From: Rosa chinensis
Lineage: Eukaryota; Streptophyta; Magnoliopsida; Rosales; Rosaceae
Direction of reading: 5' to 3'
DNA length: 64,000 nt
Assembly: GCF_002994745.2 (NCBI RefSeq)
Contig: NC_037089.1
Span: forward strand, 14,712,141 to 14,776,140
Notes under the pieces: model-generated
What the model saw: the letters and a program-made list of their open reading frames with translations, nothing else
Told to the model about the DNA's origin: nothing
Databases searched by the model: none
Position numbers and translations under genes: made by a program
Part shown: positions 22,881 to 35,207 of the stretch, one piece after another
How the letters are laid out: the number at the start of each line of letters is the position of its first letter
Numbering within the stretch: position 1 is the stretch's first letter

Positions 22881-23458
22881 GAGTTCATCAATAATATTCA
22901 ACTTCAGGATGCACTCCTCTCAAGAGCAGAAATTTTTATATGTACCTAGCTCTGCTTCCGTTACAGTATCAATAGTTCAATACCCAAATTAACAGCAAAA
23001 CCTTAGCTTTCACACAAACTCCATCAGCATATCTTAACGTACAGCCCACCCACATTAGTTTTCCAAAAGAAACAGGTGCAACGACCATTAGAGTTGAGTT
23101 TGCACCAGCCACAAGGAGGAGAGACCAACCTAGTCGAACAATGTCCAGAAGGTTTAATAGAGAGAAAATATTAGCTTCCATCCATGATTCATTTACTAAC
23201 AAATTGCAGGATAAAATTTTGGGCCAGGGAGAAAGAACAAACCATGCATTTCCATTTCCATATATACAAGATAATGATTTTAAAAATCAAATACTAAGCC
23301 AACCCTTAAGTTGTAGACTTGTAGTATTGCTTTTTGAACCTGAAATGAGTAAGCATCCAATCCTGGAAACGCATTGAGAAAATGTGAAACGGTGTCATAC
23401 CTAAACTTTTCTAAATAAGTTGGCCCAAGATTCAAGTAAGGCCTTTGCATCTCGGACA
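22555..23458. other. Spacer upstream of PR-1 copy C
   Basis: The first 330 bp are duplicated with the copy B upstream region. The remainder is unique AT-rich sequence. The open frame at 22969-23202 (-) has no recognisable domain and I do not call it a gene. Confidence 0.45.
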
Positions 23459-23468
23459 TTTAGGATTA

Positions 23469-23715
23469 GGGAGAATTCCACAAATGGTCACTCAACTATG
23501 ACTCATTCGACACTTTGGTCACTAAACTATTACACTGTCAATCACTTAAGTCACCCAAAGAGTATTTTTTATAATTTTTTTAATGAAAAAAATTAACAAA
23601 ATGACTTCAGTGATTGACAGTGTAATAGTTGAGTGACCAAAGTGATATATTTGAAACTTCAGTGACCAAAGTGTCGAATGAGTCATAGTTGAGTGACTAT
23701 TTGTGAAATTTTCCC
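23469..23715. mobile_element. Foldback MITE with 10-bp target duplication (Mutator-like)
   Basis: The 247 bp element consists almost entirely of two inverted arms: the left starts GGGAGAATTCCACAAATGGT, and the right arm reversed starts GGGAAAATTTCACAAATAGT. Both continue through CACTCAACTATGACTCATTC. A perfect 10-bp duplication, TTTAGGATTA, flanks it (23459-23468, 23716-23725). An RNA from it would form a long near-perfect hairpin. Confidence 0.9.
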
Positions 23716-23725
23716 TTTAGGATTA

Positions 23726-24220
23726 TTCAGAAACTTCGGACTCAGCTGCACATTGGTGCCATTAGTAAACAACTGAAGAAAATTTACCACTATGACTGAG
23801 AGTCCCAAATACACACAATCCAAAGTGAAGTTTAGCACAAATCATGTTAAGTTTTTTTTCTGACAACAAAGATTTTCCTTTGTGACATTTTATCTAACAC
23901 GTAATTTTTCCTTAGTTTAAGGGTACGTGGGTCTAAAACTTAAAGTCGGGCCACATTTCAAGCCAAAAACAAAGGCCACGTTTTCAGAGCAATGTCAAAC
24001 CTACCAACTTTCCCCGCCCCAAAATAAGACCTACCTCAGTCTCACTCATCTGGTTACACAACTGGCTTTTAAGAAGAACAAAAATTATTCAATCGCAGAG
24101 TGATAGTTTTCTTATTGCTCCAATGTGTTTGACTATATCATCCAATCAAACATAAATAAATAAATAATCTGACGCCCAAAAAGAGAGAACGAATGAACAA
24201 GAACAACTCACTGAAATTGA
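23726..24220. other. Spacer before PADRE gene 1
   Basis: AT-rich with no coding signal. The 200 bp next to the gene probably include its 3' UTR and polyadenylation region, since the gene reads leftward. Confidence 0.45.
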
Positions 24221-24601
24221 TCATCTTTTCGCCAGTGCAGAACTGGCCTTTATTGCGAGATTACAAAGTTCCGGTAGAGAAAGCGGATTCTGGGCCTGGC
24301 GGAGTGGCACCAGAAAATAAATTTGACCCGGTTGAAGCTCCTCGTCGTCGGGCACGTGAGGCGCGCACGTGCCGACGGACATGGCTTCGGAGTTGCAGAG
24401 AACATGGTTGGGATACTGCGAAATGATCCCCCTGGCTTGGGTCGGTTGCTTCAACTCTTGCACCTGATCACCGTCCACGTCGATCACGACAATCCCTTTT
24501 GGACGTCCGATGTAGTCCGAGCTTGTTCCTTCTTGTCTGCTACTGCTTCTGCCTCCATTTCTCTTGAGCTTGATGGTTGGAGACGAAGCGCAGACGCCCA
24601 T
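24221..24601 (-). CDS. PADRE/DUF4228-domain protein 1
   Basis: A single-exon gene for 126 residues. I start at the Met of MGVCASSPTIKLKRNGGR and not at the upstream in-frame Met (24724), because MGVCASS is a classic N-myristoylation/palmitoylation start of this family. The PADRE core covers about residues 36-122: GIVVIDVDGDQVQELKQP, a Cys-Asn near 69-70, the hallmark EELQPGQIYFLVPL, and the terminal helix LAIKASSALAKR. PADRE genes are plant-specific and often induced by pathogens and stress; their biochemical role is unknown. The protein is likely membrane-tethered, on the cytosolic face. A TATA-like AAATAAATAA lies about 70 bp upstream. It is intact. Confidence 0.88.
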   Translation of the reverse strand: MGVCASSPTIKLKRNGGRSSSRQEGTSSDYIGRPKGIVVIDVDGDQVQELKQPTQARGIISQYPNHVLCNSEAMSVGTCAPHVPDDEELQPGQIYFLVPLRQAQNPLSLPELCNLAIKASSALAKR

Positions 24602-25319
24602 AATTTTGTGGGAGACAGGGGGAGAGAAGATAGGGTTGGACTCATTTACACAGAGACTATTCGGGTTATTTATTTGTATTAAACGACTTTCTATTCTGTA
24701 AAGGTATGTGCTAGTAATTTTCAAAACCTATATTCTTTTTTGGGTCAAACCCAATTGTGTGTCAAATATTCAAATCACAATTTACAAGAACAAAACTTGT
24801 GTCCACTCTTGTGTAAACAACTCATGACAACTTGTGTTTACATTGTTTGATTCAGCTAATGGCCTAGTGATTGACATTAACTTTTAGTATCCTTTTGCAT
24901 GTACATTCCAATTTTGTGTTGCCTTTTTTAGTGTTTAAACTTTATCCTAAAAACATGTAGAAAGGTTTAGAAAATTTATTTTCAAAGATTTTTTGTTTCA
25001 CATGTTTTTCTTTCCATAGAGCTTCTTCATTATTTTAGGTAATATATTTTGTGCTCTGTGGTACGGGAATGTACTATCGCAATTAATAGTTACCATTACA
25101 ATCATTGAACCAATGAACCGTGAACATGTTGATTTCGGGGTTCTATTCGCTATGTATGAGTGATCAAATGTGATGACTATCATAGAAAGCAGGACCGGTC
25201 GGAGAAAAAGGCAGTCAGACTTATTGTGTCGAAATTTGAGAAATAAAATGGTAATTACAATGAACAACCTTGAAGGTTTCGCATAAAAAGAAGAAACACT
25301 AATATTTTGCTTTTATCCT
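24602..25319. other. Promoter side of PADRE gene 1 and spacer
   Basis: AT-rich sequence with no gene seen. The frame at 24998-25267 (-) shows no domain. Confidence 0.4.
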
Positions 25320-25990
25320 AAATACGATGGGAGAGTTTTGTAGCCCTCAAACCCTAGCCGCCTAGGCTTGGGTCTCCAACGATGCCTTTGGCCATCACTA
25401 TCAGCGCCGGTCAAGGCTTCTCTTGCTAGAGTTCAACATTGGTGCTTGTCAACAAAGCTCTGTTTGGTTTTCCATCTATTACGAGGACGTGTTAGAGTTT
25501 CGACGAACGTCGATGTTTGGATCTCTATTGGTTGACTCTAATGAAGATGATGACGATGGAGGATGGATCTGGCTAGACTTCCGATAACCACCTTAGCCCT
25601 AATTTGGGCTTGCTTTCTTCATTCTGATCCGATCAGAATTGGCAGCCGGTGTCTTGGGCTGACTAGATCTAGTGTAACCATACTCTCTGCTGGCGATGCT
25701 GTGTAGAGGAGGTTCATTGGTGCGCCTGTTGGGGAGATCAGTGCTATTGAATTTGCACTGGTGTTGATGGCTTGTTAGTGGTTCAAGCCGCCGTACTGGT
25801 TTTGTTGGTCGGTGATTTGTCGGATGTTGCTGCTCCTGCTTGGGCTTTCTAGGTGGTTCACTTTGCTTGGGTTAGGGTTGGGTCTTTTAGGCCTAACTCT
25901 TGGCCGAAAGTAGGTTGTCTAGGGGGGTTGGGCCTAATATTTAGGGTGGTTATTAAGTGCATTGGTGAAGGGATTCTGGTCTAATGTTAA
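25320..25990 (+). mobile_element. LINE-like fragment
   Basis: GC-richer stretch with AAACCCTAGCCGCC near its start and TTGGGTTAGGGTTGGGTC with AGGCCTAA motifs near 25870. It resembles the other ORF-less LINE-like inserts. No poly(A) tail or target duplication is evident, so the boundaries and identity are tentative. Confidence 0.35.
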
Positions 25991-26990
25991 TTTAGTGCAA
26001 GAAGACCTGCCATAGTGTTGTAGGCTCTATTTTTAAAAGAGAAAATATTTGTGCCTATATTTTGAGTTTTTTGCACCAACAGTTTTTGGAGACTTGGGTG
26101 ACTGACAATATGATACCCGAATTTGTAATACCCAGACTCAATTTTTCGTATATCTGTCGTACCCACAGTCACTTTCTGTTACGGAACCGTCAAATTTGAC
26201 CACGTGCAATGCACGTGACTTGTTGAAGGAGGGCAAAAAAGATTTGTTAACTGATATCAGTCCTAAAATCGATCAAATCCTCAAATCCTTCCAAAATAAT
26301 AACACTCAGACAAAAAAACTGACCAAACTCATTCCCAAACTTGGATTCAGAAAATGCCTCAAAAATCATGGGGTGCCTTTCAATTCAAGACCAAGGTGAG
26401 AAGGAGATGAGACGCCTGGCATATCGACCAAAGAATCTGCTTCACAGTCTCATCATTAACACCAAAACCAGGTGGATATGAACACTAAATGGCGAACCCA
26501 GATTTCTAAGCCCAAAAATTTACAGATAGTAACTGAAGCCATCTAGAAGAAAACCAAATGAATAGATCAAAAACTTGAAGTCAATCAAAAACACAAAAAC
26601 AAACATTCTAGATTCAAAGGACAAGAAAACAACTAGATTGCAACACTTGAACCCAGAAATTCATCGTATTTATCTTTCTGAACACAGCAAAAATGCAAAA
26701 GCGGAAAATTTTAGCAATCGTTGATTCGTTCATGTTCTTGAACCCTCCACCATTTTCTCTCTCAAGAGGTACCCGCAGCGGCCCTTGATTAGGTTGAGGT
26801 GGGGGTCCACCTAGTCGGCACCGTCGATAGCGAGATTGAGGATTGGATAATGGAATTCTAAGAGAGATGACTTATTAGTGAGTAGGGCTCATCAAAAAAC
26901 CTGTGGATCAAGTGGGCCGATGGAGGCCCGCAACCCTGCCCGTCAAAAAGCCCTCAAAAACCCGACCCGGCCCGTAAAAGCCCATAAACT
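25991..26990. other. Spacer, no gene identified; contains a double G-box palindrome
   Basis: AT-rich sequence with short frames that match nothing I know. The palindrome CACGTGCAATGCACGTG sits at 26201-26217. A GC-rich patch with repeated CCCG motifs (26900-26985) looks like the end of an unclassified transposon. Confidence 0.4.
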
Positions 26991-27007
26991 ATATATGTGT
27001 GTGTGTT

Positions 27008-27038
<31 letters not shown>

Positions 27039-27526
27039 CTGTGCGTGTGTGTGTGTGTGTGTGGGTGTGTGTTTATAAACATATGGAAGCTTGTAGAATC
27101 AGTGAGAAAAAATGGCTAGCTGGGCCTTCTGTTGCTATCTTCTTCTTCTCCTTGAGCTTGCTTTTCTTCTCTACAATATGTCAAGCTTCTAAATTCTCAG
27201 TTCAAGGTGAGTTTAGGGTTTCATATTGTAGATAAATATATGTGTGTGTGTGTTTATAAATATATATATATATATATATATAATAGAAAAGATATATATG
27301 CATTACCGCAAAATTGGTGTGTTTATATATGCAGGCTCAGTTCAAGGTGAGTTCAGGGTTTCATATTGTAGATAAATATATGTGTGTGTGTTTATAAATA
27401 TATATATATATATATACATAGAAAAGATATATATGCATTACCGCAAAATTGGTGTGTTTATATATGCATTACTGCATATAAATATATATACACACACATA
27501 TATATAGATATATGTGTGTGTGTGTT

Positions 27527-27562
<36 letters not shown>

Positions 27563-27570
27563 GAAGTTCT
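26990..27570. repeat. GT/AT microsatellite block with a ~150-bp tandem duplication
   Basis: Alternating GT and TA runs fill this block. The segment from TTCAAGGTGAG and GGGTTTCATATTGTAG to GCATTACCGCAAAATTGGTG appears twice (about 27200-27330 and 27345-27460). The duplicates share the same order of microsatellites, so slippage or unequal exchange is likely. Confidence 0.8.
27083..27206 (+). other. Possible orphan first exon encoding a signal peptide
   Basis: ATG at 27083 opens a 41-residue frame with a strong hydrophobic core (VAIFFFSLSLLFFSTICQAS) after a basic start, as in secreted proteins. It ends exactly at CAAG|GTGAGT, a strong donor site. No matching downstream exon is found, because the next sequence is microsatellite and transposon. 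The donor context is repeated at about 27345. It may be a gene remnant or a captured exon; I do not recognise the family. Confidence 0.3.
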
Positions 27571-28000
27571 TATACTTCTATATAGAATATGTGCATATGC
27601 ATATATCATGACTACGGTTGACCAATTCGATTGGATTCGAAAATATGGTGAAATTGGCTATATTTTTTACCACACTCATAATTTATTGTAATAATCTCAT
27701 CCAACGGTCGGTTTTTCCATTTTCTTTGAATGGATATGGGTTGCTGTTTGGAGTGTATGATATATAAATATAGGTTTATAAGAGTAACTAAGTTTGACTT
27801 AGTTGATCGAATTCGAAATGAAAACCAAATTAGCTGGATTTTTTTACAACCACCATAAAACATTACAATCTCTCCATCGAGCGGTTGGTTTCTCCAAATT
27901 CATTTTCCACTTTATGGTTACTTTAGAATGAACCTCAACAATTTAAATGCAATGTACAAGTCATACAACTTTAGGAGGCAACATGAGTCATTGCAACGAA

Positions 28001-28045
<45 letters not shown>

Positions 28046-28137
28046 GTGCTGGACATAAGTCTCCAACCATAAGTCCGCTAGGTAAAACGCTTGACATGCA
28101 ATCTCTTTTTCGCTGGATTTACGAATTGTCACTTTAA
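27571..28137. other. AT-rich spacer with (AT)n run
   Basis: No gene is seen. A pure AT dinucleotide run of about 39 bp lies at 28004-28042, directly upstream of the decayed copia sequence. Confidence 0.6.
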
Positions 28138-30454
28138 TGAGACTGTCTTCCAGTCGTTAGGGGGAGATTAGAATGTCAATGTTCAACAAGAACTACAGAA
28201 ATTATCGTGGTCTGTCCCCACTATGTCTCATCTTGATCCCCTAAAAGTGACGAGATCACATATACCTGCTGCAAACAAGTATGCAAGGATTGATGTCCCC
28301 ACAAGAGGACATGGTGCCACCCAGAGGAGATGGATATGGCACCACTACCATGGATGGTGGTATGGTGACGCCACAAAGGTGGTATAATGGCGTCATAGGC
28401 CATGGGTTTCGCTAGAGAGCGTAGGAGACCATAGGTTCAATGGGTTCTCACCCTAAGAAGAGAGCGAGTTTGGCACAACTTGATCTATTGATCATTGATA
28501 CTCAAAATCCGTCTCATGAGAATATTCTGGATTGTGGTTATGTCCAAGAGACATCGTTGGGGGACCCCTCAATGTTAGAACCAATTCCTGAGAATATAGA
28601 AATCTCTACAAATTACACTAGTGTACATGAAGACATGGAATTATTAAGACCAATGATATCGAACCTTACTCCGTTGAAGAATGCCAACGTAGAGAAAATT
28701 GGCTTAAATGGAAAGATGCAATCCAGGTTGAATTGGATTCACTAACAAAGAGGAAAGATTTCGGGCCTGAGATGCCAACACCTCCTAACATAAAACCTGT
28801 TGACATTAATAGGTATTCGTTAGATAGCGTGATGAGAAAAATATATGGTAATCTCACCTTATGGCGCAAGGCTTCTCACAAAACACCTTGGAATCGACTA
28901 CGAGAAGACATATTCTCTCATAATGGATGTCATTGCACTCCACTACCTTGTCAGTTTGGTAGTTTCTGAATAACTGAACATGAAGCTTACGAATGTGGTC
29001 ACTACATATCTTTATGGGGATTTAGATACAGAATATAATGAAGGTTCTTGTGAACTTCATTTACCTAAGTCAAGTGGCTCTAGACCATGGAGCGCGTTTG
29101 CAACGAGGTTGAAACGCTCACTAAAGTGACTGCTTGATTGGGAAGGGATATGATGAACTATGCCCACACGTTTCCATGACAAGTTCCAGATTTGCAATTG
29201 TCGCGGTTTATGTTGGAACCTATGAGAGTTAAGGGAAACTGCTGAACACCTGAAATCCGAGTTTGAAAGGAATGACCTTGGGAGAATACGGTTTTGTCTA
29301 GATTCAGAACTTGTATACCGTGTTAATAAATACTTAGGCATTTTTATAAAGTCAAAGATGCACTCCCATGGTCGTCCGTAGTCTTGGCCCTAAGAGAAAT
29401 CCGTTTCGTCTCGGGGATGATGACAAAAACTTGTTAATAGCAAAAGTACTTACCTGAGTACAATATGAGCATTATTGTACTTACCACAATACAAGACTGG
29501 ACACCTCAATTGTTATGAACTTATTGGCTAGATATAGCCACGCGCTAACGCAACGTTATTGGACTGGTATAAATACAATCTTTCATTACTTAAAATGTAT
29601 GATATATATGGGTTTGTTCTATCCCTACGGAGAGAAGAATGACGGAAGAATGAGAAAGGATCTCATTAGCCCAAGAGGCGTCGTCCAAGACTCCATGACC
29701 GGCAAAGCTGCCACCGCCAAGGGTGGCCGACGTCATCCTCCTCCCTTACACTAAAACAACGGTGATGTTTGCTGATGCAGGGTATCTCTTTGACCCTCAC
29801 AAATATCGCTCCCAAATGGGTTATGTTTTTACCATGGAAAGCACCGCGATATCTTGGAGGTCTACAATGTTGCTACTTCATCGAATCATACAGAGACTAT
29901 TGCTCTACATGAAGCTATGTGTGAATGCATATGGCTACGGTTCATAATTAGACATATTCGAGGAACTTGTGGTTTGAAGTCTACCACAGATGAACCTACA
30001 TGCATTTATGAGGATAATGCAGCTTGTATTGAGCAAATGAAGTTAGGTTTCATCAAGGGCGACAACACCAAGCATATATAGCCTAACATCTTTTACAATC
30101 AGCAACAACAATCACTTCTAAAGATTGAAGTGAATCAAATCCTATCAGAGGATAATGTAGCGGACCTATTCACTAAGTAGTTACCTAAATCCACCTTTGA
30201 GAAACATGTGAAGAGCCTCGGATTGAGAAAATTATCTGAACTCCCATGATTGTAGCTATCAGGGGGAGATGTCGACATCAAGGGGAGGAATGATGTCTAC
30301 ATGATCGATCTCGAAGAGTGAAGGATATGTTGTGCTCTTTTTGTCCTTCAACCAGGGTTATTTTTGTCCCACAGGGTTTTTGTTACCTGGAAAGGTTTTT
30401 TAACGAGGCAACGATCAAAGAGTCATCACCAAATTTGAGCTGCACAAGGGGGAG
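28138..30454 (+). mobile_element. Decayed Ty1/copia-type retrotransposon, pol fragment
   Basis: Fragments of a copia polyprotein lie in order on the plus strand, in several frames with stops. Found are the integrase-RT linker (around 28150-28350), the start of reverse transcriptase (28440-29040, with the conserved N-terminal part), large losses of the RT core, and the RNase H domain (29500-30230, with the ADAGYL and YEDNAAC type motifs). A polypurine tract GGGGGAG at 30446-30454 precedes the LTR start TGTTGA. GAG, protease and the 5' LTR are missing. It is dead. Confidence 0.85.
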
Positions 30455-30479
30455 TGTTGAAGGATATTGATTTAAGTAT

Positions 30480-32540
30480 TTTTCATTCGCCTATCGCGTA
30501 ACAATCAATACGGTCATCAAAGATTAGAAGTATTTATGTCCTGGTTTATCGTACCTCTGGGATTACAAGTTAGCTAAGAATCCTAAGGTCACTGAAAATC
30601 ACTTGAACAAACAATAAAAATAGAAAAAATGCTAAATAAGGCACCGAGCCTCATTCAAGCATGACTTTGCATCACACAAAGTCACATAGACGGCCTTGCA
30701 CCAAGCAAGGCCTAGATAGGGCCGTGAAACACACAAAAGTACTTGTAATGCTCACACCCACATGGATTTACAAATGAATGGTAGTGGGAAAGTCACAATA
30801 TTTTTTGGATTTTCATAAATGATAAATAAACTAACTAACTACGACATAAAAATAAGATATATAGAAGGATGGGATGCATGGGATAAACGGTCACCATGGA
30901 ATTCAAGGTTCTCCACACAAATCTAAAATCATATGGAATGATGATGATTAATTCAAATGATGCTTCAAATGTTTTGTCGGATTTCCATTTAGCATTAACA
31001 TTAAGAGGTCCAAAAGAAAGCTAAATTGATTGTCATAAAATAGTAGTCAAACCCTAAGCAAAAACAAGAAGAAGAAAGAATACTTAGTTTTTGGCTACCC
31101 TATACTAGTCTCAAACCTTATGCCTTGTTAGGGCCATAAGTGCTCAAAACTAAATGCTTTATGTTTTGACAATATGTTTTAACAATCGATTGTGACACAC
31201 TCTAACAACCATCACCACAAATAATAAGGTCGAAAAGAGTACTTGTGATAACAATTACCCTACCCAACAATTCCGAATACTATTCTGACAATCAAGGGTA
31301 ATAATACTCAAAATTGGATGATTGGAGAACCACAATCTAAGAAATCCAAATGGAAATAGACATATGTAGTGGGCAAATTTCACCATACTCATGCCATAAT
31401 CTAAATTGAAATATAAATTCCCAATTTAATATTCCAATTCCAACACATCAAACATAGATTAAGGAGGGGAAAACCTAAACCATACATCTAGAGTGAAGAA
31501 ATTAAAGGAAGAGTACACAAATCTTATGAATAAACATTAATTTTATTAATTCCTCAACAAAACCATACAAAACTAAACTTGGGTTTCAACACCCTAAAAC
31601 CATGAGAGGTCACACACAAGTATATATCAATACACATCAAACACCACCATAAGCAAGAAATAAGAGAGAGAAAGAAGAGGGAAAGAGAGGAGAAATCCAT
31701 GAAAGTTAAGGCAAAGCTTGTCACTAGCTATTGCCATAACTTCATGGCTTCTCTTGCTACCCTTATGAAGCCATGGTGTAGAGATGGTGGCCTAGATACC
31801 GGAAATGTGTGTGTCTCCTCCTTGTGCAAGCTTACATGTGAAGAATGGGGGATGAAGAAGTGAAGAAGAGGTGAGAAGGGAGAGAAGTCCCAAATTCAGC
31901 CAAAAGGCCTAGGGTGTAGAAAAATGGGTCTTAACCTTGTGAAATGTGTGTACAAAAGTGCTTAAATACCCCATTGGGTTCAAGGGTCAAGATTAGACTT
32001 ATACCCTAGATCCAAGGGCTCAAAAACAAGTAGAAAAAGGATAAAATAAAAAGAATAAAACAACCTAATAAAAATGTAGAGAATTAGAAGTTTAGAAAAT
32101 ATTTTGGAAAATATAAACAAAATAGGAGGGTAAAAGCGTAAGTGAGTGTGTGCGCCTAGTGTGAACACAAATAAATATCTTCATCCACATGTGTGATGTG
32201 TGTGAGGTGTGTGGTCCACTAATTATTATTGTTATTACATCATTTTGAATTTGAAATTTGAATACAAAGATGTAATACAAATGGGTTTGGGTCTTCACTT
32301 GTGTGCTTCTTTGGTCTTGGGCATGGACTTCTTGCTATCAGGCCAAGTGTCCTTTAGTCAGAAGTTGACTTTTCACTCGAGATTGCTCTTTGTTTCATAT
32401 TTTCTGTCTCTTGACCATTGTTTCCTACAAATGAAGAAAACAAAGTAATACTACAAAATAATGCTTGAGTATTCGGTAATTTTAAGGTAATTAGGGCTAG
32501 AAACACACGTAAATCGCGTGTGAATCAGCTATCGACATTG
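30480..32540. mobile_element. Unclassified 2.06-kb insertion in the copia LTR
   Basis: The block is flanked by AGTAT on both sides (30475-30479, 32541-32545), and the LTR sequence resumes across it. There is no coding frame and no TG...CA ends. CGCG-containing palindromic motifs occur near both ends (CCTATCGCGTAACA; AAATCGCGTGTGAATC). The 5-bp duplication suggests an LTR-type insertion, such as a large non-autonomous derivative, but the class is open. Confidence 0.45.
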
Positions 32541-32647
32541 AGTATGCCTCTTCAAACTAGGGTTTAGTTCTAGAGTTGTAATAGGGGAGAAGGTCTTAGA
32601 TTTCCTAATTATATTCGGATTCTATTTCCTTGTATGACAAGATTATA

Positions 32648-35207
32648 TGACAAGACCCGCCCCGAATTCCACCCTGGAATCCGAAGTGGCCCTGCGGGAC
32701 CCACCTCTAAAGGAGATTTACCAAAAATTTCGGCATAACCTCCCTTAAAAATGGGTAACCCAAAATCCTGTTGAAAGCTAATAATTCACTTCTAAAAAAT
32801 CCAACCACAACTCCTGGAGCCACCCTGCTCCCAAATTTAAACAACCCAACTCAAAGCTATCCACATCAAACATAAACTCCGAAAGATACAATTTACTACA
32901 ATCACCAAAGTTAGGTCATCGACCTCGAATATAATACATATAAGTTGGGTCACATATCCCTTAGTAATCAGAGCATTCTAGGAATATAAATAGACAAGGA
33001 ATATAGTAGGTTAACCAGGTAACCTACAGAAGGTGATGGCGGAAGCAGGTGCGGTCACTATGGCTCACACTCGTACACCGAGCAACAACACTGCAATCTG
33101 GGCATTTGAAACCGAAGGGCCCAGGGAAAAGTATATAAAAACGTTAGCGTGAGTGGACAAAAATAAGTAATTGAAAGAAAAAGGGTTTTATACTTTTCCA
33201 CAATTATCTCAAAAAAAAACTCCCGATGCATGCAATAAGAAAAAAGAGACCGACTAGCCCCGCTAGTCAAGAACAACAACAAAAGAACATGGGGAAAATG
33301 GGTTCACCATACGGGAATGGAGCCCCTCAGGCTCAACCTACCCTCGACTGCCACTCACACATAGATTGTGCGAGGAGGAGAACTAATAACCTCAACTTCC
33401 ATTCACACATAGATTGTGTGAGGAGGAGAATATCACCTCGACTACCACCCACGTGAGGAGGAGAAAGCTACCTCACTGCCACTCACAAACACAAAGTAAG
33501 TGAGGAGGAGACCTATTCACATGACCCGCGTATGGTGAGGAAGGAGATCGTCCAAAGCCAGTAAATCTGTATAATTTCCCCACTTATCTCACGAAATAAG
33601 AATCCAAGTGTATAAAGACGTGACCCCGCACGCCAAGATCATCTCAAGTTCCAATATAAGTAGGGTATAAAGAAGTATAAAGTTTTGCTTCCTCGAATTC
33701 TTATTTCGTAAATCTCTTAAAAAGCTCCAAGAGCTGAATATAAATATAAAATCAATAGTATAAATTTCCGAATCCGCATAAAACAAAATCCTCAAATCGA
33801 GCATAACGAATCTTAATTCAAAAGTTCAAACCAATAAAACATTCAATAATCCAAACCAAAATAAAATGCTCGATAAATAGTTGTTAAATCAATAACTTAA
33901 AACTTGCGGAATTTAATTTGCATGCATCAATTAAAATCAAAGGTCCACTCACGATAAGCGGTCAATCCTGACGTCGCTCGTGATTCTCCTCGTATGGAGA
34001 CTCCTCTCGTCCTGTACGAAGAACAATCATAAATATATAATTCACAGGACGGAACTTTAACTTTACGATACTTATAATTGGAAATTCAAAACATCCTTCT
34101 TCCTAAAATCCGACTCCTCAACTCTCTACAACATCCATCCTTAATGCTCCAACATTAATCTGTCATTGATGCAATACCTAGAGTGAATTCAAAAGGAATT
34201 CGGCGATCGAATTCACGATAATCAATAATTAATCATTTAAACTCAATTTGTAAATCCTCCAATTTCCACCAAACTTCATGCATTACGTTCTACAATCATT
34301 CACTGGTACAGGGGATTAAAATGACGTCTAAAACCCTACTGTACGCGCCTCCACGCGCTACCTACAGTGGCGGCACGTGGGGACCACGCGCCGGCGGCGA
34401 CCTTCTCCGATGACCACCAAATTCCGGCAACAACATCATCTCAACAGACCCAATCAACTTCTCAACTACAACATTGATCAATTTTAACTCTAAATGGCCG
34501 AAATCAAACAATGAAGAAAAACCCAGAAAACTTCAAGAACCTAAGAATTTCAATTCGTCGATTCGACCTCTACACAACAAATCGTGATACAAGGCCATAG
34601 GGGAAATGATCAGTGATGAAAACCGAACCTTCGACAGTGAGATGGGGGCCGGAGGTGGCCGGAATGGCCGGGAATCGGCCAAAATCCAAAACTGCAACCG
34701 GGGAGGAAATTCGTTCGATCCGAGCTTTTCCGGCCAAATCGTCCAAAGATGCTTCCACAGACGTGACCGGGGGAGGAAACCGAGCTTGGGGTTGGCCGGA
34801 TTACGTCCGGAGGCGGCCGGAAGAGGAAGAACTCGGAGGGGGAGCGAATCGGCCGAGAGAGGAAGGGAGAGTCGGGGAGAGAGAAAGAGAATGGGGGGGT
34901 GGGTTTCCGGTTTTGGAAACCTACCCTGGTAAGTTTCTATTTTTATCCGAAAAATTACCATGAACAGTAATATTTGAATTTCACTCATAACTTTTGCATA
35001 CGAGCTCCGATTTTTACGTACCACATATGCACGCACTCGGTTTAACGTCCTCTACAACTTTCATGAAGGAAATTTTCTCAAATTATTAACTCACAAAAAG
35101 TCAATTTTTAACCACCCCCTAAACGTTAAAATTATAACCGCGAACGGTAACCATAAGGAATTCCACGCAACTGAATAACAAGGGTATATCAGATATGGGG
35201 TGTAACA
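32648..35207. mobile_element. Solo LTR (about 2.56 kb), TTATA target duplication
   Basis: It starts TGACAAGACCCGCCCCGAAT and ends GGGGTGTAACA, so it has TG...CA termini. It is flanked by TTATA (32643-32647, 35208-35212) inside the copia LTR. There is no internal domain, primer-binding site or second copy. This is best explained as the product of recombination between the two LTRs of a Gypsy-type element. Frames within it (34533-35036 and others) are non-coding shadows. Confidence 0.8.
33345..33520. repeat. Minisatellite in the solo LTR
   Basis: About four copies of a roughly 45-bp unit containing CACTCACACATAGATTGTG and GTGAGGAGGAGA, decaying toward the right. Confidence 0.75.

Noticed and set aside
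22969..23202. 77-codon minus-strand hydrophobic frame
   Set aside because: No recognisable domain or signal, and no duplicate in the paralogous PR-1 units.
26990..28042. CRISPR-like array in the GT/AT repeat block
   Set aside because: Units are microsatellites with one larger duplication; there are no regular spacers and this is a plant genome.
34533..35036. 167-codon minus-strand frame and overlapping plus-strand frames
   Set aside because: They lie wholly inside the solo LTR and overlap each other in a GC-rich patch; shadows of non-coding LTR.
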